Made by a program: the position numbers and the translations under genes
Shown here: in pieces, positions 1 to 13,700 of the stretch
How positions within the stretch are numbered: position 1 is the first letter of the stretch
How the letters are laid out: every line of letters begins with the position of its first letter
The notes under the pieces: generated by a model
What the model was told of the DNA's origin: nothing
Seen by the model: only the letters and a program-made list of their open reading frames with translations
The model's database searches: none
From: Coccinella septempunctata
Lineage: Eukaryota > Arthropoda > Insecta > Coleoptera > Coccinellidae
Length of the DNA stretch: 64,000 nt
NCBI RefSeq assembly: GCF_907165205.1
Contig: NC_058192.1
Location: 7,254,001-7,318,000, forward strand
Direction: 5' to 3'

Positions 1-462
1 CTCGCAGCAGAATCAGTTTGAAAAAGACTCGTGTTCACAGCGAAATTACTCCTGAATATTCAAAATTTCCATGAAACTCGCTTTGAATAATGCATAAACA
101 ACGAGATAGGAACCATTCTCATATTCCTTAAATTATACAGTGTGTTATGTTGGAAAAGGACCAGTGGGAGAAAAAATAGTAGTTGAATGTTTGTTATTGA
201 AATTTCATGCTTTTTGTCCATAATATTTGTAATTTTTATTCTTCCTTATTCGAAACAGGCTTTCTCATAGTTTCATTTCGTTGTTTTTTCGTCAATCAAT
301 AGACAGAATCAAAAAACATGATGGTGGTTTCAACTCATAAGATAACCTCATCAAAAAAATTATTACTTTATCCAAACGTTTTCACTGTTTATCAGGAAAA
401 GAACCTCGACCAAAATCAACGTTTTCTTATACTCATTTATAATTCTTTCCCAATGCCACTAG
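1..462 (+). other. Intron of the adenylate cyclase gene (window edge)
   Basis: Non-coding, AT-rich sequence upstream of the first visible cyclase exon. An open frame beginning at 318 runs into that exon, but only its part after the acceptor AG at 461-462 matches the cyclase family. The upstream exons and the membrane domains must lie before the window. Confidence 0.75.
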
Positions 463-3400
463 AGGAAAAAGAAGATATGGAGCACCTAGAAGCGTACAAC
501 AGAAAACTATTGGATAATATCTTACCGGTGCATGTGGCCGAGCATTTTCTCAACAGCGAGAAAAACAATGATGTGAGTTTCAATGTACCATTGCAATGTT
601 GAAGAAATACCTAGTCGATAAGCTTTTTGTCCTTCTGGCAATGGCAAATTATGGAGTGAATTTTTTAAATATTTTTCAGGAACTGTACCACGAGCAATGT
701 GATTTCGTTTGTGTTTTGTTCGCATCGATTCCTAATTTTAGCGAATTTTACGTGGAACTAGAAGGTAACAACGAGGGCGTCGAGTGTTTGAGGTTGCTGA
801 ACGAAATAATCGCTGATTTTGATGAATTACTGTCGGAGGATCAATTCAAATACATCGAGAAAATAAAGTCTACAGGAGCCACTTATATGGCTGCTTCAGG
901 TGAGCATATTCAGGAGATACTTATCAGGAAAATGAAATCTAGGTTAATTTACAAATTTCCATCACAAATATTCAGATAATGCTAAATAGTTTGCGGAGAG
1001 CGAAACTATTTCTGTCGCTGCAGAAATATTAATCTGAAACATCTATGTTCTTCGAAATATGCATTTAGCCCCTGGGAAATATGTAAAAGGAGAACGAATA
1101 TAAATTTTCCCGTTATATGAGCAAACACTCTTCGTCTGGGGGATGCTGCAATTTATTCTGGAGTCATCGGTGATTTTCCACCACGAAATGAAAAACTGTT
1201 ATCGCGAAGTTCATTAATGGCGGTATGTTTGCTCTGCATACCCTCAATTTCCAGCCGATAAATGACTCTCCTTTAATGGTATATTATCGAGGCAGGCCTT
1301 GAATTTCAATTAATTTCGTCACGATATATTGTTTTCCCCTTCCGCTTTTCCACTAAAGAAAATGATAAGTTAAAGCCATTATGAATTCTATTCATTCATT
1401 TCGTTCGAATGTAGGTATATCTCATTCAAAGTTGATTCTCAAATCTACTTCAGTCTACAATATGATCTGGGCTACAATTTTTTCACGTTTCGACCAAATT
1501 ATATTTCTTCAGACCAGAAAAGTGAAGCAATGAAAGATATGTTCAATGATGAAAGATTTTCAGGGCTCACTCAGAATACTTGCGATATGCAGGACTACAA
1601 ACACGTGACAGCAATGGCGGACTATGCCCTTCGACTGAAGGAACAATTGGCAGAAGTCAACGAGCACTCCTTCAACACTTTCAGGATCCGTATAGGGATA
1701 AACGTAGGTCCAGTGGTGGCTGGTGTGATTGGAGTGAGGAAACCACAATATGATATTTGGGGAAATGCTGTGAATGTCGCCAGTAGAATGGACAGCACAT
1801 GTCTGTTGGACAAGATACAAGTAAGTTGGATAAAAGCAGGAGAAGGATTTCTCTTATATTACCCCTACTTACTACTCGTGCATAAGAAGTGTGGTTATCT
1901 CTACTGTCACCACTGTTAGACGAATGCTCTCTCCCTGTAATACTGAGCGATTCATAATACGTAGTGATTTCATTCCATCTGGAAGACTTTTCATATCTTG
2001 TAGTTACCGATGTTGAAGAAATTGATCAAAAAGTCACTTATATAATGCGACGAATAATCAATTATGTACTTTAGTAATCTTGGTCTCCCCATAATTAGGG
2101 AAACACTAAAAGGATTGTCCTCAGTCATCATGCATATTGCACTTTCCGAAAACAATTTCATCCCTTATTTAACGACCATTCAAAACTCCGTTCCCGTCCC
2201 AGAATGAAAAAATGTATTGTGAATGAAATGGATCTGACAAGCTCACAAAAGTAATAAGCAGTGTTCACCCTCCCTCGAGATCTACTCAATCCGTTTCTCG
2301 TCTGTCTCTTCGTCCCCTTTCAAGATGCGAATGAAATAACAATTTCACGTGCTGACATGGCTACATACAAAGAGATACGAGTTCGATGGCTATGAGGCAA
2401 ATGAAAGTATAAGAGTGAGGCAGCAAAAAACGTCGCTTGCTCATTTGAAGGATCTGGAATTTATGTTGGGTTTTATCGTTTGATCGTGAATATGAAAATA
2501 TAAATTCCAGTGCACTGTTTCGGGAAATCAATGAGTTACGAGTTCAAGAGTACATGCAGATGCATGAAATGTCGAGTCAGTATTTTATGCATTCCAGTTA
2601 GATTGTCAGTTATCCATTTTTACTTTCTACACTTCTCACTCTGTTCATTATTATGAAAATGGAAACAAAACTGTTAGTCTTATGAGATCCTGCTTCTCTA
2701 TAATCATCAATAATTTATAAAACCAAAATGAATGTCTTGAGCAATATATTTTCTGAAATAACGTAACATAAAGAAATATATGGAACCAAACAAATTAGCC
2801 CTTTGTGACCTGGCCTCCATTATCAGTACCTACGTGTTTTTCCCACTTCTGCCGTGTTACATAATGCAGTTCATCAGTCACAAAATAAATTATAACTCTA
2901 TTTTACTTCTCTCGGATGATGGACTGCTGTATCATGCGAGATATTCAACGGATAGTATACGAATTAAAATTAATGGATCCCTCAACGATGCAAAGAGTTC
3001 ATGACACTGACAAACTCGATTATGATGGAAAGTCCAAAATTAGATAGAGAAGTCACAACTTTTCAGCTGGTATTTGGATTCATTTTCGGGTTTAAATTTC
3101 GATCACTATGTATTTCACTTTGGGCTGTGTAATGTTTCACAGATAACATGGACTTGCTTTATAATATATAGATTGAAGAAACGATATTTTCACAATCATT
3201 TTTCCACTGAACTCCATCTTGACAATAAATGGAGTCGTATTATTATTATCAAAAGTCCTAAGTATGGTATTTTGGATTGTTCACTAAATTCAATACTTTT
3301 GACTTTTTCAGGTGACGAAAGAAGTTTATCAAATTCTCCACTCGAAGGGTTATCCTATGTCTTGTAGAGGAACCATAGAGGTGAAAGGAAAGGGTTCAAT

Positions 3401-3554
3401 GGAAACATATTTTCTTGAGGGAAAATGCCAAAAACCGGAAATCAATATTGTAACGAACCCATTGGCATATATTCCTGCTGAGAACAAGAATGGAGGACTG
3501 AATCATCACAGCAACGAGAAATGCGTTCTGGGAACTATCAAAGAAAGAAACTGA
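463..3554 (+). CDS. Membrane adenylate cyclase, 3' exons encoding the C2 catalytic domain (5' part outside window)
   Basis: Converts ATP to cAMP at the plasma membrane. Four exons join in frame: 463-572, 680-899, 1564-1820 and 3312-3554 (stop), about 275 residues. Visible hallmarks in order: [19 protein letters not shown] at the start of C2; [75 protein letters not shown]. By family knowledge the Asp of DIWGN, the Asn and Arg of VNVASR and the Lys of VKGKG bind substrate or act in catalysis, and all are present. The segment after VASRMDST reads Cys where family members I recall have Gly. After the catalytic domain there is only a short hydrophilic tail of about 50 residues. The C2 sequence looks closest to Ca2+/calmodulin-regulated insect cyclases (rutabaga or Ac78C type), but I cannot separate these by eye, so no symbol is given. 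The transmembrane and C1 parts lie upstream of the window. Confidence 0.93.
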
Positions 3555-4583
3555 AATGATTTGAATAAGACATTCGAAAATTTTTTATGATGGAATGTTT
3601 TCTGATGAATGTCACTGAGTTGTGAAGTTTCCAACCAGAGCTAAGAGTAATATTTCGAAGTTATTCTATTCTGGAGTAGGAACTAATCGGACACAATTTT
3701 CTTACTCTTTGCTAATTGCTTTTAGCGAATATAGAGAAACAGATATGAAGTCAAAGATGAAACTTTGAGACATTTTTGTCTATCAGAACATTTAGCTTAT
3801 CCAACCCAATATTTGTTCAACTGATTGAGGGATTGATTTTTTGATTTATCGAATGACTGTATGAAAATTTTTTCTTCATATCAACTTAATCGAATACTCA
3901 TGAACTGAACAGATTTCGAATCAATTCGATCAAACTGTCGAGAAAACCATGCATTTAGATCGAAATTCTTATATTCACCACATTAAACTTGATTGAGCAA
4001 AATATCCTATGAATGAAGGCTCCTCAAAACCATTTAATTTTTTCTGTAGCAGAAAATGATCAGCCATGAATTATATTAGTATTTATTTCAATATTTCAAA
4101 GCCCCTAGCTCTCTAATGTTGAATTTCCATAGAGAATCCATCGAGAGTTTGATAATATCAAACTTTTATTCAATTTGAATCAATTCTCTTATACACTGAA
4201 TGGGGGTCTTTTGATAGACCCTCCCTTGTTTTACTGTGATAATATTTATTGCATAATAGAAAGGGTTGATGAGAATGAACCTAACTTATAAATGTACGTA
4301 TATAGGTTTTTATATTTGCTAAAAGCTTCTATTCTTGACGCTGTGTAGATAGTGTTCATACTACTGAGGTTATTTTATTGTGAAGAAAATGATATTTTAT
4401 ATTAAAATTCTACGAAGTTCGAGATTGTTTTATTCACCCTGCTGCCCTGATTTGATGGTAGGTCTCAAGACAAGTACTGCCGACATAAAACTACGAACAA
4501 CTGTTCTTCTTACATAAAAGTTTTATGTGATTCCACAACTCATTCGTTTCTCAAATAAAGGAAACTTCAAAATCGAATAAACT
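3555..4583. other. Cyclase 3' UTR and intergenic spacer
   Basis: No coding sequence recognised. The stretch is AT-rich with several short homopolymer runs. It carries the likely cyclase 3' UTR and ends in two convergent poly(A) signals, one on each strand. Confidence 0.6.
4554..4559 (+). terminator. Candidate poly(A) signal for the cyclase gene
   Basis: AATAAA about 1.0 kb after the stop codon. It is the first canonical hexamer I noticed downstream; an ATTAAA variant near 4400 is an alternative. Confidence 0.35.
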
Positions 4584-4589
4584 TTTATT
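4584..4589 (-). terminator. Candidate poly(A) signal for the DUF745-like gene
   Basis: TTTATT on the plus strand reads AATAAA on the minus strand, 135 bases past the stop codon at 4724. The spacing suits a short 3' UTR. Confidence 0.5.
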
Positions 4590-4723
4590 GTATATACTGT
4601 ATTATAGTAATTTATAGCCCTAAGAAACTCATGGGCCAGAGCTCCACTGAAAACGATAAGTAAGTGTTTCATCATTGTATAAAACTGTAAAACCAACTCA
4701 AAAGCGTTTTTTGCGTAGATGAC

Positions 4724-7700
4724 TCATTTGTTGTTATTTGCTTCACTCCTTTCGGCATTAGCTGTCCTTGTTCGCCTTCGACCTCTCATGGCAGACTGTC
4801 GAGCCTCAGCAGCTTGCTGAATAGCTTTCCTTGCAGCACATTTGGTTGCAGCTAGGTCATTTCGGGCAGCGCAAAGTTCGCTGCACAACTGTTCAAGTTT
4901 AGCTCTCGCGGCCTCAATCTCCTTCACTTTTTCGGCCAGCTGCAGACGGAGGAGGTCCAGGGAGGACCTCTCATTCGCGCCGGATCCTTGAGCCAGCTGT
5001 CCAGCCGTGGCTAGCAGCTTCACGAGTGCGTGGGCTTCGTGGGATGTCCTGGTGGCGCTGTTCGCCGTATTTTCTAGTTCGATTTTACTGGCTCTTTCTT
5101 CCTGCACTGAAAATAGAGTTACATTTGTTTTTCATTATGGTAGAAACCTTTATTCGAAGCGATAAGCCCATGGGCCATCAGCTTGAGGATGGTGTGAGCG
5201 TGTCTGGGCTTAAACAAGCAAAAGTTGTAGAATACTCAAGCATTAGCTGGATACCAATTTAACAGAAGATATTGCAGATTAAACTAAGAGAAATAGGCTT
5301 TCGAAATTGCTCGCAATAGATTTAACTAACAGTTTTAACTGAACCCAACTTTTTGGGAATTTTTCGAAGGTCATATTTAGAGTAATTTATCTTCCAGGAA
5401 AATTATCGTAGATCTAAACGTGATACATATTCTGAAAGAGCAACTCTTCTAGTAGCAAATCTGCGAACTTGATCCATCTCGGCATAACCGTTTGGTTTTG
5501 ATGAATTCTCAAGTGAAATTCGCAATTTTTGCAAAATGCCATTTCCAAGATGAAAATCTAAACGAAGGGAGATAGGCTTTCGAAATTGCTCGCAATGGAT
5601 TCAGCGTGTTCGAAAACCTATATTTTCATACAAAAATTTCAAATATCTGGCACTGTTTAGGAGAAAAAAATTTTTTTTGTTTTTCCACTTTTCATTTTCG
5701 TGTTGACTTCGAACAGCTCTCTAGAGTGCAATTCTCTATTGAATCATCAACTGTTTGGTTTTCTAGAATCTTCAAAACAAATATTATGCGCTCCATATCC
5801 TAGAACAGTAGTAGAACATCCTGATTTTTAGACAGAGAAGCAAAAAGGTGATTTTAGGGGGGTCTAACCCCTTGCTCATTTTTGACCAAAAAAATCGAGA
5901 TTTTCGAAATCGAGTTTTTGTGCTAGGGTGGAAGCCTAGGCAACGCTGATTATTTAACCAGAAATCCCAATTGGATCAGACGACTATAACAGGAGATATC
6001 ACAGATTGAAAAATTGCAATTTTTGAAAAATGCCATTTTCAAGATGAAAATCTAAACAAAGGAAGATAGGCTTTCGAAATTGCTCGCAATGGATTCAGCG
6101 TGTTCGAAAACCTATATTTCCAAACCAAAATTTCAAATATCTGGCACTGTTTGGGAGAAAATATTTTTTTTTGTTTTTCCACTTTTCATTTTCGAGTTGA
6201 CTTCGAACAGCTCTCTAGAGTGCAATTCTCTATTGAATCATCAACTGTTTGGTTTTCTAGAATCTTCAAAACAAATATTATGCGCTCCATATCCTAGAAC
6301 AGTTGTAGAACATCCTGATTTTTAGACAGAGTAGCAAAAAGGTGATTTTAGGGGGGTCTAACCCCTTGCTCATTTTTGACCAAAAAAATCGAGATTTTCG
6401 AAATCGAGTTTTTGTGCTAGGGTGGAAGCCTAGGCAACGCTGATTACATAACCGGAAATCCCAATTGGATCAGACGAATATATCAGGAGATATCGCAGAT
6501 TGAATAATTGCAATTTTTGAAAAATGCCATTTTCAAGATGAAAATCTAAACGAAGGGAGATACGCTTTCGAAATTGCTCGCAATGGATTCAGCGTGTTCG
6601 AAAACCTATATTTCCATACCAAAATTTCAAATATCTGGCACTGTTTAGGAGAAAAAAAATTTTTTTGTTTTTCCACTTTTCATTTTCGAGTTGACTTCGA
6701 ACAGCTCTCTAGAGTGCAATTCTCTATTGAATCATCAACTGTTTGGTTTTCTAGAATCTTCAAAACAAATATTATGCGCTCCATATCCTAGAACAGTTGT
6801 AGAACATCCTGATTTTTAGACAGAATAGCAAAAAGGTGATTTTAGGGGGGTCTAACCCCTTGCTCATTTCTGACCAAAAAAATCGAGATTTTCGAAATCG
6901 AGTTTTTGTGCTAGGGTGGAATCCTAGGCAACGCTGATTATATAACCGGAAATCCCAATTGGATCAGACGAATATAACAGGAGATATCGCAGATTGAAAA
7001 ATTGCAATTTTTGAAAAATGCCATTTTCAGGATTAAAATCTAAACGAAGGGAGATAGGCTTTCGAAAATGCTCGCAATGGATTCAGCGTGTTCGAAAACC
7101 TATATTTCCATACCAAAATTTCAAATGTCTGGCACTGTTTAGGAGAAAAAAATTTTTTTTGTTTTTCCACTTTTCATTTTCGAGTTGACTTCGAACAGCT
7201 CTCTAGAGTGCAATTCTCTATTGAATCATCAACTGTTTGGTTTTCTAGAATCTTCAAAACAAATATTATGCGCTCCATATCCTAGAACAGTAGTAGAACA
7301 TCTTGATTTTTAGACAGAATAGCAAAAAGGTGATTTTAGGGGGGTCTAACCCCTTGCTCATTTTTGACCAAAAAAATCGAGATTTTCGAAATCGAGTTTT
7401 TGTGCTAGGGTGGAAGCCTAGGCAACGCTGATTACATAACCGGAAATCCCAATTGGATCAGACGAATATATCAGGAGATATCGCAGATTGAAAAATTGCA
7501 ATTTTTGAAAAATGCCATTTTCAAGATGAAAATCTAAACGAAGGGAGATGGGCTTTCGAAATTGCTCGCAATGGTTTCAGCGTGTTCGAAAACCTATATT
7601 TCCATACCAAAATTTCAATTATCTGGCACTGTTTCGGAGAAAATAATTTTTTTTGTTTTTCCACTTTTCATTTTCGAGTTGACTTCGAACAGCTCTCTAG

Positions 7701-10700
7701 AGTGCAATTCTCTATTGAATCATCAACTGTTTGGTTTTCTAGAATCTTCAAAACAAATATTATGCGCTCCATATCCTAGAACAGTAGTAGAACATCCTGA
7801 TTTTCAGACAGAGTAGCAAAAAGGTGATTTTAGGGGGGTCTAACCCGTTGCTCATTTTTGACCAAAAAAATTGAGATTTTCGAAATCGAGTTTTTGTGCT
7901 AGGGTGGAAGCCTATGCAACGCTGATTACATAACCGGAAATCCCAATTGGATCAGACGAATATAACAGGAGATATCGCAGATTGAAAAATTGCAATTTTT
8001 GAAAAATGCCATTTTCAAGATGAAAATCTAAACGAAGGGAGATAGGCTTTCGAAATTGCTCGCAATGGATTCAGCGTGTTCGAAAACCTATATTTCCATA
8101 CCAAAATTTCAAATATCTGGCACTGTTTAGGAGAAAAAAAATTTTTTTGTTTTTCCACTTTTCATTTTCGAGTTGACTTCGAACAGCTCTCTAGAGTGCA
8201 ATTCTCTATTGAATCATCAACTGTTTGGTTTTCTAGAATCTTCAAAACAAATATTATGCGCTCCATATCCTAGAACAGTTGTAGAACATCCTGATTTTTA
8301 GACAGAATAGCAAAAAGGTGATTTTAGGGGGGTCTAACCCCTTGCTCATTTCTGACCAAAAAAATCGAGATTTTCGAAATCGAGTTTTTGTGCTAGGGTG
8401 GAATCCTAGGCAACGCTGATTATATAACCGGAAATCCCAATTGGATCAGACGAATATAACAGGAGATATCGCAGATTGAAAAATTGCAATTTTTGAAAAA
8501 TGCCATTTTCAGGATGAAAATCTAAACGAAGGGAGATAGGCTTTCGAAAATGCTCGCAATGGATTCAGCGTGTTCGAAAACCTATATTTCCATACCAAAA
8601 TTTCAAATGTCTGGCACTGTTTAGGAGAAAAAAATTTTTTTTGTTTTTCCACTTTTCATTTTCGAGTTGACTTCGAACAGCTCTCTAGAGTGCAATTCTC
8701 TATTGAATCATCAACTGTTTGGTTTTCTAGAATCTTCAAAACAAATATTATGCGCTCCATATCCTAGAACAGTAGTAGAACATCCTGATTTTTAGACAGA
8801 ATAGCAAAAAGGTGATTTTAGGGGGGTCTAACCCCTTGCTCATTTTTGACCAAAAAAATCGAGATTTTCGAAATCGAGTTTTTGTGCTAGGGTGGAAGCC
8901 TAGGCAACGCTGATTACATAACCGGAAATCCCAATTGGATCAGACGAATATATCAGGAGATATCGCAGATTGAAAAATTGCAATTTTTGAAAAATGCCAT
9001 TTTCAAGATGAAAATCTAAACGAAGGGAGATGGGCTTTCGAAATTGCTCGCAATGGTTTCAGCGTGTTCGAAAACCTATATTTCCATACCAAAATTTCAA
9101 ATATCTGGCACTGTTTCGGAGAAAATAATTTTTTTTGTTTTTCCACTTTTCATTTTCGAGTTGACTTCGAACAGCTCTCTAGAGTGCAATTCTCTATTGA
9201 ATCATCAACTGTTTGGTTTTCTAGAATCTTCAAAACAAATATTATGCGCTCCATATCCTAGAACAGTAGTAGAACATCCTGATTTTCAGACAGAGTAGCA
9301 AAAAGGTGATTTTAGGGGGGTCTAACCCGTTGCTCATTTTTGACCAAAAAAATTGAGATTTTCGAAATCGAGTTTTTGTGCTAGGGTGGAAGCCTATGCA
9401 ACGCTGATTACATAACCGGAAATCCCAATTGGATCAGACGAATATATCAGGAGATATCGCAGATTGAAAAATTGCAATTTTTGAAAAATGCCATTTTCAA
9501 AATGAAAATCTAAACGAAGGGAGATAGGCTTTCGAAAATGCTCGCAATGGATTCAGCGTGTTCGAAAACCTATATTTCCATACCAAAATTTCAAATATCT
9601 GGCACTGTTTAGGAGAAAAAAAATTTTTTTGTTTTTCCACTTTTCATTTTCGAGTTGACTTCGAACAGCTCTCTAGAGTGCAATTCTCTATTGAATCATC
9701 AACTGTTTGGTTTTCTAGAATCTTCAAAACAAATATTATGCGCTCCATATCCTAGAACAGTTGTAGAACATCCTGATTTTTAGACAGAATAGCAAAAAGG
9801 TGATTTTAGGGGGGACTAACTCTTTGCTCATTTTTGACCAAAAAAATCGGGATTTTCGAAATCGAGTTTTTGTGCTAGGGTGGAAGCCTAGGCAACGCTG
9901 ATTACATAACCGGAAATCCCAATTGGATCAGACGAATATATCAGGAGATATCGCAGATTGAAAAATTGCAATTTTTGAAAAATGCCATTTTCAAGATGAA
10001 AATCTAAACGAAGGGAGATGGGCTTTCGAAATTGCTCGCAATGGTTTCAGCGTGTTCGAAAACCTATATTTCCATACCAAAATTTCAAATATCTGGCACT
10101 GTTTCGGAGAAAATAATTTTTTTTGTTTTTCCACTTTTCATTTTCGAGTTGACTTCGAACAGCTCTCTAGAGTGCAATTCTCTATTGAATCATCAACTGT
10201 TTGGTTTTCTAGAATCTTCAAAACAAATATTATGCGCTCCATATCCTAGAACAGTAGTAGAACATCCTGATTTTCAGACAGAGTAGCAAAAAGGTGATTT
10301 TAGGGGGGTCTAACCCGTTGCTCATTTTTGACCAAAAAAATTGAGATTTTCGAAATCGAGTTTTTGTGCTAGGGTGGAAGCCTATGCAACGCTGATTACA
10401 TAACCGGAAATCCCAATTGGATCAGACGAATATAACAGGAGATATCGCAGATTGAAAAATTGCAATTTTTGAAAAATGCCATTTTCAAGATGAAAATCTA
10501 AACGAAGGGAGATAGGCTTCCGAAATTGCTTGCAATGGATTCAGCGTGTTCGAAAACCTATATTTCCATACCAAAATTTCAAATATCTGGCACTGTTTAG
10601 GAGAAAAAATTTTTTTTTTTTTTTCCACTTTTCATTTTCGAGTTGACTTCGAACAGCTCTCTAGAGTGCAATTCTCTATTGAATCATCAACTGTTTGGTT

Positions 10701-13700
10701 TTCTAGAATCTTCAAAACAAATATTATGCGCTCCATATCCTAGAACAGTTGTAGAACATCCTGATTTTTAGACAGAATAGCAAAAAGGTGATTTTAGGGG
10801 GGTCTAACCCTTTGCTCATTTTTGACCAAAAAAATCGAGATTTTCGAAATCGAGTTTTTGTGCTAGGGTGGAAGCCTAGGCAACGCTGATTATATAACCG
10901 GAAATCCCAATTGGATCAGACGAATATAACAGGAAATATCGCAGATTGAATAATTGCAATTTTTGAAAAATGCCATTTTCAAGATGAAAATCTAAACGAA
11001 GGGAGATAGGCTTTCGAAATTGCTCGCAATGGATTCAATGTGTTCGAAAACCCATATTTCCATACCAAAATTTCAAATATCTGGTACTGTTTAGGAGAAA
11101 AAATGTTTTTTTGTTTTTCCACTTTTCATTTTCGAGTTGACTTCGAACAGCTCTCTAGAGTGCAATTCTCTATTGAATCATCAACTGTTAGGTTTTCTTG
11201 AATCTTCAAAACAAATATTATGCGCTCCATATCCTAGAACAGTAGTAGAACGTCCTGATTTTCAGACAGAATAGCAAAAAGGTGATTTTAGGGGGGTCTA
11301 ACCCCTTGCTCATTTTTGACCAAAAAAATCGAGATTTTCGAAATGGAGTTTTTATGCTAGGGTGGAATCCTAGGCAACGCTGATTATATAACCGGAAATC
11401 CCAATTGGATCAGACGAATATAACAGGAGATATCGCAGATTGAAAAATTGCAATTTTTGAAAAATGCCATTTTCAAGATGAAAATCTAAACGAAGAGAGA
11501 TAGGCTTTCGAAAATGCTCGCAATGGATTCAGCGTGTTCGAAAACCTATATTTCCATACCAAAATTTCAAATATCTGGCACTGTTTCGGAGAAAATAATT
11601 TTTTTTGTTTTTCCACTTTTCATTTTCGAGTTAAATTCGAACAGCTCTCTAGAGTGCAATTTTCTATTGAATCATCAACTGTTTGGTTTTCTAGAATCTT
11701 CAAAACAAATTTTATGCGCTCCATATCCTAGATCAGTAGTAGAACATCCTGATTTTTATATAGAGTAGAAAAAGGTGATTTTAGGGGGGTCTAACCCCTT
11801 GCTCAATTTTGACCAAAAAATCGAGATTTTCGAAATCGAGTTTTTGTGCTAGGGTGGAAGCCTAGGCAACGCTGATTATACAACCGGAAATCCCAATTGG
11901 ATCAGACGAATATAACAGGAGATATCGCAGATTGAAAAATTGCAATTTTTGAAAAATGCCATTTTCAAAATGAAAATCTAAACGAAGGGAGATAGGCTTT
12001 CGAAAATGCTCGCAATGGATTCAGCGTGTTCGAAAACCTATATTTCCATACCAAAATTTCAAATATCTGGCACTGTTTCGGAGAAAATAATTTTTTTTTT
12101 TTCCACTTTTCATTTTCGAGTTGACTTCGAACAGCTCTCTAGAGTGCAATTCTCTATTGAATCATCAACTGTTTGGTTTTCTAGAATCTTCAAAACAAAT
12201 ATTATGCGCTCCATATCCTAGAACAGTAGTAGAACATCCTGATTTTCAGACAGAGTAGCAAAAAGGTGATTTTAGGGGGGTCTAACCCCTTGCTCATTTT
12301 TGACCAAAAAAATTGAGATTTTCGAAATCGAGTTTTTGTGCTAGGGTGGAAGCCTAGGCAACGTTGATTACATAACCGGAAATCCCAATAGGATCAGACG
12401 AATATAACAGAAGATATCGCAGATTGAAAAATTGCAATTTTTGAAAAATGCCATTTTCAAGATGAAAATCTAAACGAAGGGAGATAGGCTTTCGAAATTG
12501 CTCGCAATGGATTCAGCGTGTTCGAAAACCTATATTTCCATACCAAAATTTCAAATATCTGGCACTGTTTCGGAGAAAATAATTTTTTTTGTTTTTCCAC
12601 TTTTCATTTTCGAGTTGACTTCGAACAGCTCTCTACAGTGCAATTCTCTATTGAATCATCAACTGTTTGGTTTTCTAGAATCTTCAAAACAAATATTATG
12701 CGCTCCATATCCTAGAACAGTAGTAGATTATCCTGATTTTTAGACAGAATAGCAAAAAGGTGATTTTAGGGGGGTCTAACCCCTTGCTCATTTTTGACCA
12801 AAAAAATCGAGATTTTCGAAATCGAGTTTTTGTGCTAGGGTTGAAGCCTAGGCAACGCTGATTATATAACCGGAAATCCCAATTGTATCAGACGAATATA
12901 ACAGGAGATATCGCAGATTGAAAAATTGCAATTTTTGAAAAATGCCATTTTCAAGATGAAAATCTAAACGAAGGGAAATAGGCTTTCGAAATTGCTCGCA
13001 ATGGATTCAGCGTGTTCGAAAACCTATATTTCCATACCAAAATTTCAAATATCTGGCACCGTTTAGGAGAAAATAATTTTTTTTGTTTTTCCACTTTTCA
13101 TTTTCGAGTTGACTTCGAACAGCTCTCTACAGTGCAATTCTCTATTGAATCATCAACTGTTTGGTTTTCTAGAATCTTCAAAACAAATATTATGCGCTCC
13201 ATATCCTAGAACAGTAGTAGAACATCCTGATTTTTAGACAGAGTAGCAAAAAGGTGATTTTAGGGGGGTCCAACCCCTTGCTCATTTTTGACCAAAAAAA
13301 TCGAGATTTTTGAAATCGAGTTTTTGTGCTAGGGTGGAAGCCTAGGCAACGCTGATTATATAACCGGAAATCCCAATTGGATCAGATAAATATAACAGGA
13401 GATATGGCAGATTGAAATTTGCAATTTTTGAAAAATACCATTTCGGAGATGGTAATTTAAACTAAGAGAAATAGGCTCTCGAAATTGCTCGTAATAGACT
13501 TAGCGTGTTCGAAAACCTATATTTGAATGAAAATTAACAATGGGCAAAACTAAGTCTGGGTGATATTGTGATAACACAAAAGGAAAAATAGGGATAATTT
13601 TAAGGACGACTTTTTGTTTGAATAGTCAAATTGATGAATAAATCAATTAGGCCTAGACAATCAGTACCTGTATAATTTTTCGGATATTCTAGATAATACT

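Larger units (their letters stand above)
5247..13525. repeat. 494-bp satellite array, about 16 tandem monomers, inside the DUF745-like intron
   Basis: The landmark GTGTTCGAAAACC recurs at close to 494-base spacing: 5606, 6100, 6594, 7088, 7582, 8076, 8570, 9064, 9558, 10052, 10546, about 11040, 11534, 12026, 12518, 13012, with a decayed copy near 13506 (two intervals of 492). Shared blocks include CTCTCTAGAGTGCAATTCTC, TAGGGGGGTCTAACCCC, GATTTTCGAAATCGAG and GGATCAGACGAATATA. Neighbouring monomers differ at few positions. The left edge (about 5247-5330) and right edge (about 13430-13525) are diverged and share variants such as AAACTAAGAGAAATAGGCT, as expected for array ends. No protein function is implied. 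Confidence 0.98.

Noticed and set aside
318..462. N-terminal part of the open frame starting at 318 as cyclase coding sequence
   Set aside because: It does not resemble the family, and a good acceptor lies at 461-462 exactly where similarity begins.
1821..1919. Read-through of the 1530-1919 frame past the donor at 1821
   Set aside because: The cyclase sequence continues after splicing to 3312; the read-through residues are unrelated.
5606..13209. Repeated 65-aa and 84-aa open frames as a gene family
   Set aside because: They lie inside satellite monomers of constant period, overlap each other in two frames, and have no family match or gene signals; best explained by repeat homogenisation.
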